DNA of 64,000 bases from Lachnospiraceae bacterium (GCA_900751995.1 CAADTP010000030.1:20933-84932); one strand, 5' to 3'. Numbered from the stretch's first letter, positions 16,223 through 25,695 are shown. Translations and numbers: made by a program. The notes: generated by a model from the sequence alone, not told the origin.

Positions 16223-17506
16223 ATGAAAAAATATTGTGAGATGAGCAGGGAAGAGCTACTCGATTTAAAGAAAGAACTCGACCGTGAGTTCGACGAGATC
16301 AAAGCCGAAGGTCTGGCACTGGATATGTCCCGTGGTAAACCTGCACCGGATCAGCTTGATCTTTCCATGAAAATGATGGAAGTACTTGCAGGGGATGCAG
16401 ATCTGAAATGTGAGACCGGTGTGGACTGCCGTAACTATGGAGTCATCGACGGAATCCCGGAAGCCAAGAGACTTCTCGGTGAGATGTCAGAGGTAGAGCC
16501 AGAGAATATCATCATCTATGGTAACTCCAGTCTGAATGTAATGTTCGATACCATTGCACGTTCCTATTCCCACGGAGTAATGGGAAATACACCATGGTGC
16601 AAGCTTGACAAGGTGAAATTCCTCTGTCCTGTACCAGGATACGACCGTCATTTCCGTATCACAGAATTTTTCGGCATTGAGATGATCAACATTCCGATGA
16701 CTCAGGAAGGCCCGGATATGGACATGGTTGAGAAATATGTCAATGAAGATCCGGCAGTAAAAGGAATCTGGTGTGTTCCGAAATATTCCAATCCGCAGGG
16801 CTACACTTATTCCGAAGAAACAGTTAAGCGTTTTGCGCATCTGAAGCCGGCTGCACCGGACTTCCGTATTTACTGGGATAACGCTTATAGCATCCATCAT
16901 CTCTATGATGACAATCAGGATTTCCTTCTTGAGATTCTTGATGAGTGTGCGAAAGCAGGAAATCCGGACATTGTTTATAAATTTACTTCTACCTCCAAAG
17001 TAAGCTTCCCTGGTTCCGGTATCGCAGCAGTTGCTGCATCCAAGGCGAACCTGGATGACTTCCGCAAATACATGACTGTACAGACCATCGGACACGACAA
17101 ACTGAACCAGCTTCGTCACGTTCGTTTCTTCAAAGATATCAACGGACTGCATGAGCATATGAAGAAACATGCAGACATCCTTCGTCCGAAATTCGAGCTT
17201 GTTCTCGCAACACTGGATAAAGAGCTTAACGGACTTGGAATCGGTGAGTGGACCAAACCTCACGGCGGATATTTCATTTCCTTTGATTCTATGGAAGGCT
17301 GTGCGAAAGCCATCGTTGCCAAAGCAAAAGAAGCAGGCGTTGTTATGACTGGAGCAGGCGCAACCTATCCATATGGAAAGGACCCGAAAGACAGCAATAT
17401 CCGTATTGCACCAAGCTACCCAAGCGTTGAGGAGCTTGGCAAGGCAGCAGAGGTATTTGTTCTCTGTGTGAAGCTTGTAAGTGTGGAAAAACTTCTGGAG
17501 AAATAA
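16223..17506 (+). CDS. PLP-dependent aspartate aminotransferase (type Ic-like)
   Basis: 427-residue fold-type I aminotransferase. The opening REELLDLKKELDREFDEIKA, then LDMSRGKPAPDQLDLS, and IYGNSSLNVMFD mark the AspT-like (Pfam Asp_aminotransf) subgroup that converts aspartate and 2-oxoglutarate to oxaloacetate and glutamate. FTSTSKVSFPGSG carries the PLP-binding lysine. The ATG at 16223 follows GAGGAG; an upstream ATG at 16196 would add nine basic residues. It would feed the aspartate pathway genes (dapA, dapB, hom, lysC) found further on. Confidence 0.88.
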   Translation: MKKYCEMSREELLDLKKELDREFDEIKAEGLALDMSRGKPAPDQLDLSMKMMEVLAGDADLKCETGVDCRNYGVIDGIPEAKRLLGEMSEVEPENIIIYGNSSLNVMFDTIARSYSHGVMGNTPWCKLDKVKFLCPVPGYDRHFRITEFFGIEMINIPMTQEGPDMDMVEKYVNEDPAVKGIWCVPKYSNPQGYTYSEETVKRFAHLKPAAPDFRIYWDNAYSIHHLYDDNQDFLLEILDECAKAGNPDIVYKFTSTSKVSFPGSGIAAVAASKANLDDFRKYMTVQTIGHDKLNQLRHVRFFKDINGLHEHMKKHADILRPKFELVLATLDKELNGLGIGEWTKPHGGYFISFDSMEGCAKAIVAKAKEAGVVMTGAGATYPYGKDPKDSNIRIAPSYPSVEELGKAAEVFVLCVKLVSVEKLLEK

Positions 17507-17520
17507 ATCGATCACATCAG

Positions 17521-17557
17521 ACTGCCCGGTATTTCAGCATGCGTAATACCGGGCAGT
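17521..17557 (+). other. Perfect 13-bp hairpin between aminotransferase and L,D-transpeptidase genes
   Basis: ACTGCCCGGTATT (17521-17533) pairs exactly with 17545-17557. It lacks a T-run on either strand, so it may be an RNA-stability or weak termination element. Confidence 0.6.
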
Positions 17558-17578
17558 CATAACTATTGGAGAGAGCTC

Positions 17579-18979
17579 ATGGATGAGGAAAAAGAAAAAA
17601 TGAAAACAGGCAAAAAGTTGGTCATTGCACTGATCATGATCCTGCTGATCCTTACAGCAGGGGCTTATGGATATGGTGTACACTATTTTACAGATCATTT
17701 TTTGCCGGGATCTCAGGTGAATGGTTTTAACTGCTCCTATAAAACTGCAGATGAAACAGAAAAGCTTCTTGCAAAGGAAGTGCAGGCATATGTTCTTACC
17801 GTTGATACAAGAAATAACGGAAAAGAGAGCATTACCGCAAAAGAAGCCGGCCTGGTCTACAAGCCGGATGGCGGAGCCAAAAAGCTGATCAAGAAACAGG
17901 CCCGGTACAAATGGTTCCTTGCTTTTAATCAGAAGAAAAAATATACACTGGCAACGGATACTGCTTATGAAGATCAGAACAAGCTGACAGAGGCTGTGAA
18001 GAATCTGAAATGCATGCAGAAGGACAATATGGAAAAGCCTGCAGACGCATGCATTAAGGATAATGGCGAAACCTACGAGATCCAGCCGGAAAAAGAAGGA
18101 ACGACCCTGGATACAAAAAAGGTTCAGAAAGTGATCCGTGCAGCTGTTTCCGCAGGAGACAAAACAGTTAGTCTGGAAAAGAAAAACTGCTACAAAAAAC
18201 CATCGATATATAAAGACGATGAAGCTCTGAAAAAAGATTGTGACCAGATGAACAAGATTATCAGCTGCGTGATCACCTATGATTTTTCGGACCGGTCGGA
18301 ACAGCTTGACCGAAATACCATCAAAGACTGGCTGGTCAGGGACGCAAACGGAGATTATATAGTAAATAAAGATCAGGTTGCAGCTTATGTGAACAGCCTG
18401 GGATATAAATATGATACCTTTGGCTGCACGAGGACATTTACCACCTACGATGGCCGCCAGAAAACCATTAAAGGCGGTGATTACGGATGGGCTATCGATC
18501 AGACCGCAGAGACTGAATGGCTTTATAATGCCATTCTTGCAGGAACTACAGAAGTGAGACAGCCGGCGTATGCTTACAGCGGACTTTGCAGAGATACCAA
18601 TGATATCGGAAATACATATGTAGAGATTGACCTGACCAACCAGAGAATGGTATTCTATAAAGATGGACAGCTTCTGGTAGATACACCGGTAGTTACCGGC
18701 TGTGTCCGAAAGGGCCATTCCACACCAACCGGATGCTTTGCACTGGATGCCATGCGTTCACCGGCAGTTTTGAAGGGACCTGGATATGCATCACCGGTTA
18801 CATACTGGATGCCGTTTTCCGGAGGAGTCGGAATCCATGACGCAAGCTGGCGTTCACAGTATGGCGGGCAGATCTATATCACAAATGGTTCTCATGGCTG
18901 TGTAAACACCCCGAAGGATAAGGCGGCAATCATTTATAATAATATTAGTGTAGGAGTACCAATCGTAGTTTATGAATAA
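17579..18979 (+). CDS. L,D-transpeptidase with YkuD domain
   Basis: 466-residue membrane-anchored cell-wall enzyme making 3-3 peptidoglycan cross-links or attaching proteins. A cytoplasmic N-terminus, one membrane segment (about 15-36), two PG_binding_4-like repeats (about 55-330) and the C-terminal YkuD domain are visible. The catalytic motif is SHGCVNTP with the cysteine nucleophile, and GVGIHDASW supplies the conserved histidine. The ribosome site GGAGAG precedes the ATG. ddl and murF follow in the same direction, forming a peptidoglycan cluster. Confidence 0.93.
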   Translation: MDEEKEKMKTGKKLVIALIMILLILTAGAYGYGVHYFTDHFLPGSQVNGFNCSYKTADETEKLLAKEVQAYVLTVDTRNNGKESITAKEAGLVYKPDGGAKKLIKKQARYKWFLAFNQKKKYTLATDTAYEDQNKLTEAVKNLKCMQKDNMEKPADACIKDNGETYEIQPEKEGTTLDTKKVQKVIRAAVSAGDKTVSLEKKNCYKKPSIYKDDEALKKDCDQMNKIISCVITYDFSDRSEQLDRNTIKDWLVRDANGDYIVNKDQVAAYVNSLGYKYDTFGCTRTFTTYDGRQKTIKGGDYGWAIDQTAETEWLYNAILAGTTEVRQPAYAYSGLCRDTNDIGNTYVEIDLTNQRMVFYKDGQLLVDTPVVTGCVRKGHSTPTGCFALDAMRSPAVLKGPGYASPVTYWMPFSGGVGIHDASWRSQYGGQIYITNGSHGCVNTPKDKAAIIYNNISVGVPIVVYE

Positions 18980-19046
18980 GAGATTAAAAGAAATATTAAA
19001 AGAATACGAAAAAAGAAAACACAAGATCATCAAGGGAGATGAAAGT

Positions 19047-20087
19047 ATGAATATCGTTGTATTGGCAGGCGGAACCAGTACAGAAAGAGAGATCTCCATC
19101 GTAACAGGAACCGGTGTCTGCAAGGCACTTCGTAAAAAAGGCCATAATGCCATTCTTGTAGATATTTTCTGCGGACTGGAGCCGGTGGACTGGGATGAGC
19201 CCTTTGGAGATAAAGATTATGAGGTAGATTCTGCGGCAGAGTATATGAGAAGCTTCGATGATGATATCGAAGAGATCAAACGCACAAGAAGAAGCTTTTT
19301 CGGACCGAATGTACTGGAATTGTGTCAGGCAGCAGACATTGTATTTATGGGACTTCACGGTTCCAACGGAGAGGATGGAAAGGTTCAGGCAACCTTCGAT
19401 CTTCTGGGGATCCGTTACACAGGAACCGGATATTTAAGCAGTGCCCTTGCTATGGATAAGGGTCTCACCAAGAAGATCTTTCTCATGGATCAGGTACCGA
19501 CACCGAAGGGCGTTTCCATGTTGAAAGAAAACTGTACAAGAAACATCCATGATCTTGGTATGGAATTTCCTGTTGTTGTAAAAACATGCTGCGGTGGTTC
19601 CAGCGTAGGTGTTTATATTGTAAACAACCAGAAAGAATATGAGGATGCCATTGATGGTGCTTATTCTTATGAAGATGAGGTAGTTGTTGAAGAGTATATC
19701 AGGGGTCGTGAGTTTTCCGTTGCAGTTGTAGACGGAAAGGCTTATCCGATCATCGAGATCGCACCGAAGCAGGGCTTTTATGATTACAAGAACAAATATC
19801 AGGCAGGCTCCACAGTAGAAACCTGTCCGGCTGAGATCTCACCGGAACTGACTGAGAAGATGCAGCATTATGCGGAAGCTGGTGCAAAGGCTCTCTGCAT
19901 TGAGGGCTATGCACGTTTTGACTTCATGATGAAAGAAAACGGTGATATGTACTGCCTGGAGGCAAACACACTTCCGGGAATGACACCCACCAGTCTGATC
20001 CCTCAGGAAGCAAAGGTCCTGGGAATCGACTATCCGGACCTCTGTGAAGAACTGATCCGCATTTCTTTTAAGAAATACAGCAAATAA
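19047..20087 (+). CDS. ddl: D-alanine-D-alanine ligase
   Basis: 346-residue ATP-grasp ligase that makes the D-Ala-D-Ala dipeptide for peptidoglycan. MNIVVLAGGTSTEREIS is the N-terminal motif, FMGLHGSNGEDGKVQ and YTGTGYLSSALAMDKGLTK (split here) the central motifs, and YARFDFMM with EANTLPGMTPTSLIPQ the ATP/Mg site. The start at 19047 is preferred because AAGGGAG lies just upstream; an in-frame ATG at 18972 overlaps the previous gene and adds 25 lysine-rich residues. LPGMTPTS indicates the ordinary D-Ala form, not a vancomycin-type D-Lac ligase, although that distinction rests on few residues. Confidence 0.92.
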   Translation: MNIVVLAGGTSTEREISIVTGTGVCKALRKKGHNAILVDIFCGLEPVDWDEPFGDKDYEVDSAAEYMRSFDDDIEEIKRTRRSFFGPNVLELCQAADIVFMGLHGSNGEDGKVQATFDLLGIRYTGTGYLSSALAMDKGLTKKIFLMDQVPTPKGVSMLKENCTRNIHDLGMEFPVVVKTCCGGSSVGVYIVNNQKEYEDAIDGAYSYEDEVVVEEYIRGREFSVAVVDGKAYPIIEIAPKQGFYDYKNKYQAGSTVETCPAEISPELTEKMQHYAEAGAKALCIEGYARFDFMMKENGDMYCLEANTLPGMTPTSLIPQEAKVLGIDYPDLCEELIRISFKKYSK

Positions 20088-20100
20088 AATATCTGACCGT

Positions 20101-20126
20101 AACTCCTCCTGTTGACAGGAGGAGTT
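20101..20126 (+). other. Perfect 11-bp hairpin upstream of murF
   Basis: AACTCCTCCTG (20101-20111) pairs with CAGGAGGAGTT (20116-20126), loop TTGA. Its right arm contains a ribosome-site-like GGAGGAG that is fully paired; the real murF site (AAAGGA) lies downstream. No strong T-run follows. Confidence 0.6.
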
Positions 20127-20151
20127 TCTGGCAAAAGAAAGGATTTTATTC

Positions 20152-21540
20152 ATGAAAAATCTTACATTGGAAAATATCACAAAAGTCTGCAATGGTATTT
20201 ACCACGGCCCGCAGGAAAAACTTCAGGAGGAAGTGACTGCGATCACAACGGACAGCCGTAAGATGGAAAAAGGAGGTCTTTTTGTACCAGTAGTAGGAGA
20301 GCGTGTGGATGCTCACCGTTTTATCCCGCAGGTAATGGAAGCAGGTGCACTCGCGACCTTATCCGAGAGAACTCTTGAAGGGGCGGATCATCCGTATATC
20401 CAGGTAGGCTCCTCCCTTCAGGCAGTAAAAGACATTGCGGAGTTTTATCTGGAGCAGCTTGATATTCCGGTTGTGGGAATCACAGGAAGCGTTGGAAAGA
20501 CCAGCACAAAAGAGGTGATCGCCTCTGTGCTGAAGGAAAAATACCGTACACTGAAAACCCAGGGGAATTTCAACAATGAGCTGGGACTTCCACTGACAGT
20601 ATTCCGCCTTCGTGATGAAGATGAGATCGCAGTTCTGGAAATGGGAATCAGTGATTTCGGTGAGATGACCCGTCTTGCAAAGATCGCAAAACCGGACACC
20701 TGCGTGATCACAAACATCGGAACCTGCCATCTGGAAAACCTTGGGGACAGAGACGGCGTCCTGAAGGCAAAAACAGAGATTTTTCAGTATGTGAAGAGAA
20801 ATATCGTACTTAACGGTGATGATGATAAGCTTTCCACAGTAAAGGAATACAACAGCATGCAGCCGGTATTTTTCGGAAACGGAGAAAATGCTTCTGTTAC
20901 CTGTGAAAATGTGGAAAGCCGTGGCCTGAAGGGAATGAGCTGTGACATCTGTCTGAAAGGAAAAATGGCAGAGAACGGAGAGCTCCAGACATTTCATGTA
21001 GATATTCCAATGCCGGGACGTCATATGGTATCCAATGCACTGGCAGCAGCAGCTGTGGGCAGACTTTACGGACTGAATGCAGAGCAGATCAAAAATGGCA
21101 TCGAAAGCCTGGAACCGGTCAGCGGAAGATTCAATATGATCGAGACCGATAAATTCATGATCGTAGATGACTGCTACAACGCAAATCCCATGTCCATGAA
21201 GGCGTCCCTGGATGTTCTTCAGGACGGACTTGGAAGAAAGGTTGCCATCCTTGGCGATATGGGTGAGCTTGGAACGGATGAAGCTGCACTTCATGAAGGT
21301 GTAGGCGTTCATGCAGGTCAGTGCAGGATCGATGCATGCATCTGCGTAGGACCACTTGCAGCCCATATCGCGGAAAAAGCATCTCAGACCAATCCGGACT
21401 TGACAGTCATCCGGGAAAAAGATCTGGAAAGCCTTCTTAAGAACCTGAACACATATGTGAAACCTGGAGATACCATTCTCGTAAAGGCTTCTCACTTCAT
21501 GAAATTTGAAAATGTAGTCAAAGCACTGCAGGAAATGTAA
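20152..21540 (+). CDS. murF: UDP-MurNAc-tripeptide:D-Ala-D-Ala ligase MurF
   Basis: 462-residue Mur ligase that adds the D-Ala-D-Ala made by the preceding ddl product to the peptidoglycan precursor. The ATP loop VVGITGSVGKTSTKE lies at about 105-120, the central motif ITNIGTCHLENLGDRDG is typical, and MIVDDCYNANPMSMKA marks the C-terminal domain. Length is normal. RBS AAAGGA. A small membrane-protein gene with its own promoter follows. Confidence 0.95.
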   Translation: MKNLTLENITKVCNGIYHGPQEKLQEEVTAITTDSRKMEKGGLFVPVVGERVDAHRFIPQVMEAGALATLSERTLEGADHPYIQVGSSLQAVKDIAEFYLEQLDIPVVGITGSVGKTSTKEVIASVLKEKYRTLKTQGNFNNELGLPLTVFRLRDEDEIAVLEMGISDFGEMTRLAKIAKPDTCVITNIGTCHLENLGDRDGVLKAKTEIFQYVKRNIVLNGDDDKLSTVKEYNSMQPVFFGNGENASVTCENVESRGLKGMSCDICLKGKMAENGELQTFHVDIPMPGRHMVSNALAAAAVGRLYGLNAEQIKNGIESLEPVSGRFNMIETDKFMIVDDCYNANPMSMKASLDVLQDGLGRKVAILGDMGELGTDEAALHEGVGVHAGQCRIDACICVGPLAAHIAEKASQTNPDLTVIREKDLESLLKNLNTYVKPGDTILVKASHFMKFENVVKALQEM

Positions 21541-21581
21541 AAAGACCGAAAACAGGGGCAGTATTTGACGAACGAAAATTC

Positions 21582-21610
21582 TTTCCAGTTAAGTTATATA
21601 GAAGTATAAT
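21582..21610 (+). promoter_or_regulatory. Promoter upstream of the 199-residue membrane protein
   Basis: TTTCCA (21582-21587), 17-base spacer, perfect TATAAT (21605-21610). Confidence 0.55.
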
Positions 21611-21689
21611 ATTCCTAAGGCGATGAGCAGTGCGACTAAAGAACAAAAGCACGCTCAGGCACTGTGCGGCAGTGAAAAAGGGAGGGCTT

Positions 21690-22289
21690 ATGCTGGAGAT
21701 GATCATGAAGCTGAACATCCCGCTTTACGTCATGACATCCATGGGATGTATCGGCGGTCTGGGGATGCTGGCAACAAACCTTACCTACCGAAGAATGATC
21801 CGAAATACGCAGCGATTACAGAATCTCAAAGAAAAATGGCTGAACCTGTGGAAATCAAGGGACAGGCTCTGGCATCGGATGAACCGATTTGTGTGGTATC
21901 CGTCACTGTTTTGTACATTTCTTCTTGGACTGTCTGTTTTTCTCAACAGCAGACTGGGATACAGGGAAGGATTGTCTATGCTTTATCTTTATATAGGGGC
22001 GGCAGTGCCGGTAGTACTGCTTCTTCTTCGTCAGGCATTGGACTTTTCTTATAAGGAAGAACTTGTGATGGCTTCTCTTGCAGATTATGTGGAACAGGTT
22101 CGTACCTGGGTGGAGGAAGTACCGGTCGCAGAAAAGCCGGATCCTGTTCTGCAGGAAGAAATCGTAGATAAGATCACCAGAAGTATCCGTCAGACGGCTG
22201 CTACCGGAAGTCACTTCAGCAAGATGCTTTCTCCGGAGGAGGAAGAGATCATGCGGGAGATCATACGGGAGTTTATGAATGCAGAGTAA
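21690..22289 (+). CDS. Uncharacterised membrane protein
   Basis: 199 residues starting MLEMIMKLN behind AAAGGGAGG. Hydrophobic segments at about 9-30, 66-85 and 95-112 suggest three membrane passes. The C-terminal 85 residues are soluble, charged and end in an acidic helix (SPEEEEIMREIIREFM). No family recognised. An in-frame start at 21630 lacks a ribosome site. A good terminator follows, so the gene seems to be transcribed alone. Confidence 0.65.
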   Translation: MLEMIMKLNIPLYVMTSMGCIGGLGMLATNLTYRRMIRNTQRLQNLKEKWLNLWKSRDRLWHRMNRFVWYPSLFCTFLLGLSVFLNSRLGYREGLSMLYLYIGAAVPVVLLLLRQALDFSYKEELVMASLADYVEQVRTWVEEVPVAEKPDPVLQEEIVDKITRSIRQTAATGSHFSKMLSPEEEEIMREIIREFMNAE

Positions 22290-22369
22290 AAACATATCCC
22301 GGTATATTTGAGAAAATACAGAAATGTACACAAAGATATTCCGGAATAAGGGAACCGGATGCAAAAAAA

Positions 22370-22414
22370 CTCTCCGGCAGATACGATTCTCTGTATCCGC
22401 CGGAGAGCTTTTTT
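22370..22414 (+). terminator. Terminator after the 199-residue membrane protein
   Basis: CTCTCCGGC (22370-22378) pairs with GCCGGAGAG (22399-22407); an inner GATAC/GTATC extends it. A-run before and T-run after, so it may also serve the convergent minus-strand gene. Confidence 0.85.
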
Positions 22415-22480
22415 GTGTGACAGTAAAAAGAGAACGCAGGATAAGCATTCGTGGCTTTCCTGCGTCCTTTTATATGTTAC

Positions 22481-22747
22481 TCAGTCTTCCTCGATCACCT
22501 GGATCTCCAGGTAGTCGAATTCAATATGTTCAATGAAATTATCCTGATAAAAGCGGGCCTTATCATGCTTTTTGAAATCCCGCACTGTGGCATCCAGCCA
22601 GATAGGATTTCCCAGATCCATCTGATAACAGATTTCCTCAAGTCCGTGAAAGATCTTGTGGGTTCTGGTATCATCGCTGTCATCACAGACAACGGTGTCC
22701 TGAAGCATGCGATTGTCTTTCCATATTTTTCCCCATAAACGAAACAT
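22481..22747 (-). CDS. Small uncharacterised protein
   Basis: 88 residues, MFRLWGKIWKDNRMLQD... ending FDYLEIQVIEED. The start at 22747 has GGAGGTACTG directly upstream on the minus strand; the longer frame reaching 22954 would add a hydrophobic, promoter-overlapping extension. The middle HKIFHGLEEICYQMDLGNPIWLD and the acidic end look like a soluble alpha/beta protein. I do not recognise it, though the strong ribosome site and convergent terminator support expression. A TATACT with TTTACT 17 bases upstream, near 22840, may be its promoter. Confidence 0.65.
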   Translation of the reverse strand: MFRLWGKIWKDNRMLQDTVVCDDSDDTRTHKIFHGLEEICYQMDLGNPIWLDATVRDFKKHDKARFYQDNFIEHIEFDYLEIQVIEED

Positions 22748-22899
22748 AAACAGTACCTCCGTATTGAAACTGCCACAGCCGGCAGAATATGAATATCCGT
22801 CCGATATGGTCTTCAGTATAGCGGATTTTGCAGGGAAAGTAAAGCACAGGGCAATAACGATTGTACGCAAAACAATGCACCAGGTGTGCTCACTTTTAT

Positions 22900-22927
22900 T
22901 GACTAATGTGTAAAAATCCTCTATAAT
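22900..22927 (+). promoter_or_regulatory. Promoter of the aconitase-family gene
   Basis: TTGACT (22900-22905), 16-base spacer, TATAAT (22922-22927), 48 bases before the start codon. Confidence 0.8.
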
Positions 22928-22974
22928 AAACGAAATTATGAAAAAAAGAATCATTACAGATTGGAGGAACCGAA

Positions 22975-25233
22975 ATGAAACTTTACGATACCGGCGTTTA
23001 TCTTCAGAACGGACAGGAAATCATTCCCGAGAACCAGGCTGATCTGCCTGTAGCGAAAGAAGAGGCTGCTAAGAATACCATCGCATATTCTATTCTCAAG
23101 GCTCACAATAAATCCGATAACATGGAGAAGCTTCAGATCAAATTCGATAAACTGACTTCCCATGATATCACATTTGTGGGAATCATCCAGACTGCGAGAG
23201 CTTCAGGACTTGAAAAGTTCCCGGTACCATATGTACTGACCAACTGCCATAACTCCCTCTGTGCAGTAGGTGGAACCATCAATGAAGATGACCACATGTT
23301 TGGTCTCACCTGTGCCAAAAAGTACGGCGGAGTTTATGTACCGCCTCATCAGGCAGTTATCCATCAGTTTGCAAGAGAAATGCTTGCAGGCGGCGGAAAG
23401 ATGATCCTCGGCTCCGACAGTCATACAAGATACGGAGCACTTGGAACCATGGCTATGGGAGAGGGCGGACCGGAGCTTGTAAAACAGCTTCTCTGCCAGA
23501 CATACGATATTAATATGCCAGGAGTAGTTGCTATTTATCTGAAAGGTGCTCCACGTCCGGGTGTAGGACCGCAGGATGTTGCGCTTGCCATCATCGGCGA
23601 GGTTTTTGCCAACGGCTATGTGAAGAATAAGGTTATGGAGTTCGTTGGACCAGGCGTTGCCAGCTTAAGCGCAGATTTCCGTATCGGTGTTGATGTTATG
23701 ACAACAGAAACCACATGTCTTTCCTCCATCTGGCAGACAGATGCGAAGATCGAGGAATTCTATGCGATCCACGGAAGACCGGAGGATTATAAAGAACTGA
23801 AACCGGGCAACGTTGCATACTATGACGGCTGTGTAGAGATCGACCTCAGTGAGATCAAACCAATGATCGCAATGCCGTTCCACCCAAGTAACACCTACAC
23901 CATCGATGAGCTGAAGGCAAACCTTGACGATATCCTTGCAGATGTGGAGAAGAGAGCACAGGTAAGTCTTGACGGAAAGATTCCGTTTACATTGAGAGAC
24001 AAGGTAGTTGATGGCAAGCTTTATGTTGAGCAGGGAATCATCGCCGGCTGTGCAGGCGGTGGATTCGAGAATATCTGCGCTGCAGCAGATATCCTCAAGG
24101 GCAAAAATATCGGCCATGATGCCTTCACCTTAAGTGTATACCCGGCAAGTACTCCAATCTACATGGAACTGGCTAAGAATGGTGTTCTTGCAGAACTGAT
24201 CGGAACAGGCGCAGTTGTGAAAACTGCATTCTGCGGACCGTGCTTCGGCGCCGGAGATACACCTGCAAACAATGCATTCAGTATCCGTCATACAACCAGA
24301 AACTTCCCGAACCGTGAAGGCTCCAAGATCCAGAACGGTCAGATCTCTTCGGTTGCACTTATGGATGCACGTTCCATTGCAGCTACAGCAGCAAACAAGG
24401 GATTCCTTACCTCAGCAGAGGAGTTTGACGGAAGCTATTCCGAGCATAAATACTACTTCGATAAGTCTATCTACGAGAACCGTGTATTTGACAGCAAGGG
24501 CGTGGCGGATCCAAGCGTAGAGATCCAGTTTGGACCGAATATCAAAGACTGGCCGGAGATGGCTGCACTTGCAGACAACCTGATCCTGAAGGTTGTTTCC
24601 GAGATCCACGATCCGGTTACTACCACTGACGAGCTGATCCCGTCCGGTGAGACATCCTCCTACCGTTCCAATCCGCTTGGACTTGCAGAGTTCACACTCT
24701 CCAGAAAAGACCCGGCTTACGTAGGTCGTGCAAAAGAGATCCAGGCAGCACAGAAGGCAATTCAGGCAGGTCAGTGCCCGGCTGAGGCAGTTCCGGAACT
24801 GAAACCGGTTATGGAAACCATCCATAAATCCTATCCGGATGTTGACAAGACAAACCTTGGCGTAGGAAGCACCATCTTTGCAGTGAAACCTGGCGATGGT
24901 TCTGCAAGAGAGCAGGCTGCATCCTGCCAGAAGGTACTTGGCGGCTGGGCAAACATTGCCAATGAGTATGCAACCAAGAGATATCGTTCCAATCTGATCA
25001 ACTGGGGTATGCTTCCATTCCTGATCCCGTCCGGAGATCTTCCGTTCAAGAACGGTGATTATCTGTTCTTCCCGGGAATCCGCAAGGCGGTTGAGGAAAA
25101 AGCAGACGTGATCAAGGGATATACTGTTGAAGGTGATTCTTTGAAGGAGTTCGATGTAACTCTGGGTGAGCTGACAGATGATGAGAGAGAGATCATCCTT
25201 AAGGGTTGTCTGATCAATTATAATCGTAAATAG
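22975..25233 (+). CDS. Aconitase-superfamily hydratase
   Basis: 752 residues, with the aconitase large domain followed by a swivel domain. SDSHTRYGALGTMAMGEGG, the two-cysteine cluster motif FCGPCFGAGDTPANN and MDARSIAATAANKG are clear. The first cluster cysteine is in GIIAGCAGGGFEN instead of the GSCTN of citric-cycle aconitases, which places it with the YbhJ-like hydratase branch. Substrate is therefore uncertain; citrate/isocitrate is likely in a glutamate-forming partial cycle but isocitrate dehydrogenase and citrate synthase genes are not adjacent. TTGGAGG ribosome site. Confidence 0.85.
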   Translation: MKLYDTGVYLQNGQEIIPENQADLPVAKEEAAKNTIAYSILKAHNKSDNMEKLQIKFDKLTSHDITFVGIIQTARASGLEKFPVPYVLTNCHNSLCAVGGTINEDDHMFGLTCAKKYGGVYVPPHQAVIHQFAREMLAGGGKMILGSDSHTRYGALGTMAMGEGGPELVKQLLCQTYDINMPGVVAIYLKGAPRPGVGPQDVALAIIGEVFANGYVKNKVMEFVGPGVASLSADFRIGVDVMTTETTCLSSIWQTDAKIEEFYAIHGRPEDYKELKPGNVAYYDGCVEIDLSEIKPMIAMPFHPSNTYTIDELKANLDDILADVEKRAQVSLDGKIPFTLRDKVVDGKLYVEQGIIAGCAGGGFENICAAADILKGKNIGHDAFTLSVYPASTPIYMELAKNGVLAELIGTGAVVKTAFCGPCFGAGDTPANNAFSIRHTTRNFPNREGSKIQNGQISSVALMDARSIAATAANKGFLTSAEEFDGSYSEHKYYFDKSIYENRVFDSKGVADPSVEIQFGPNIKDWPEMAALADNLILKVVSEIHDPVTTTDELIPSGETSSYRSNPLGLAEFTLSRKDPAYVGRAKEIQAAQKAIQAGQCPAEAVPELKPVMETIHKSYPDVDKTNLGVGSTIFAVKPGDGSAREQAASCQKVLGGWANIANEYATKRYRSNLINWGMLPFLIPSGDLPFKNGDYLFFPGIRKAVEEKADVIKGYTVEGDSLKEFDVTLGELTDDEREIILKGCLINYNRK

Positions 25234-25335
25234 ATGCAGGGATTGAACATATGTAGAGCGTGAAGGCGTTGGAGCTGTGTTCATGAATATGCTGCAGAGC
25301 GGAATATAGTAATTTAAGAATTTCCGTGTTGTTTT

Positions 25336-25385
25336 GCAGACTGGTGACCGTTTTAATCGAGGTTGCCGGTCTGCTTTTTGTTTTT
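25336..25385 (+). terminator. Terminator after the aconitase-family gene
   Basis: A 14-bp stem with three G-T wobbles (25336-25349 with 25361-25374) followed by TTTTTGTTTTT. Confidence 0.88.
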
Positions 25386-25453
25386 GGGGTGTGGTTTTGG
25401 GAAGTTTTTAGGGTTATGGATACTTATTTTTATGGGATGTGGACGATGCGGAC

Positions 25454-25695
25454 GCGTGAGGTGTCCTGTGGGGAGCAGAGGCTGTCGTTTCGCCTGGTCA
25501 TACTAAGCGTCTGAGGCAACCTGTGAAAAGGCCGGCCCATAACTCGCCATGTACGCTGATGCGTACCTGTCTCAGACAGATGGGCCTTATTCTGCGGCCT
25601 GTATCCGCAGAATACCTTTCCACAGGTCACCTCAGACGCCAAGTATGACCAAAGACTCACTCCGAAGCCCCTGCTCCTCACAGGACACCTCACGC
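25454..25695. repeat. 242-bp cloverleaf-like imperfect palindrome
   Basis: Arms 25454-25525 and 25621-25695 are reverse complements over about 72 bases at roughly 85% identity (for example GTGAGGTGTCCTGTG and GGTCATACT recur inverted). Between them lie further hairpins: GGCCCAT/ATGGGCC (25534-25540 with 25580-25586) enclosing GTACGC-TGAT-GCGTAC (25551-25566) and CTGTC-TCA-GACAG (25567-25579), then ATTCTGCGG/CCGCAGAAT (25589-25597 with 25605-25613). This is a branched fold with a long basal helix. No ORF and no homologous protein are apparent. It follows a terminator, so it would need its own promoter, which I could not identify. Confidence 0.75.

Noticed and set aside
19047..20087. Vancomycin-resistance type D-Ala-D-Lac ligase
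   Set aside because: Context (murF, L,D-transpeptidase; no vanH/vanX) and the C-terminal motif fit a housekeeping Ddl.
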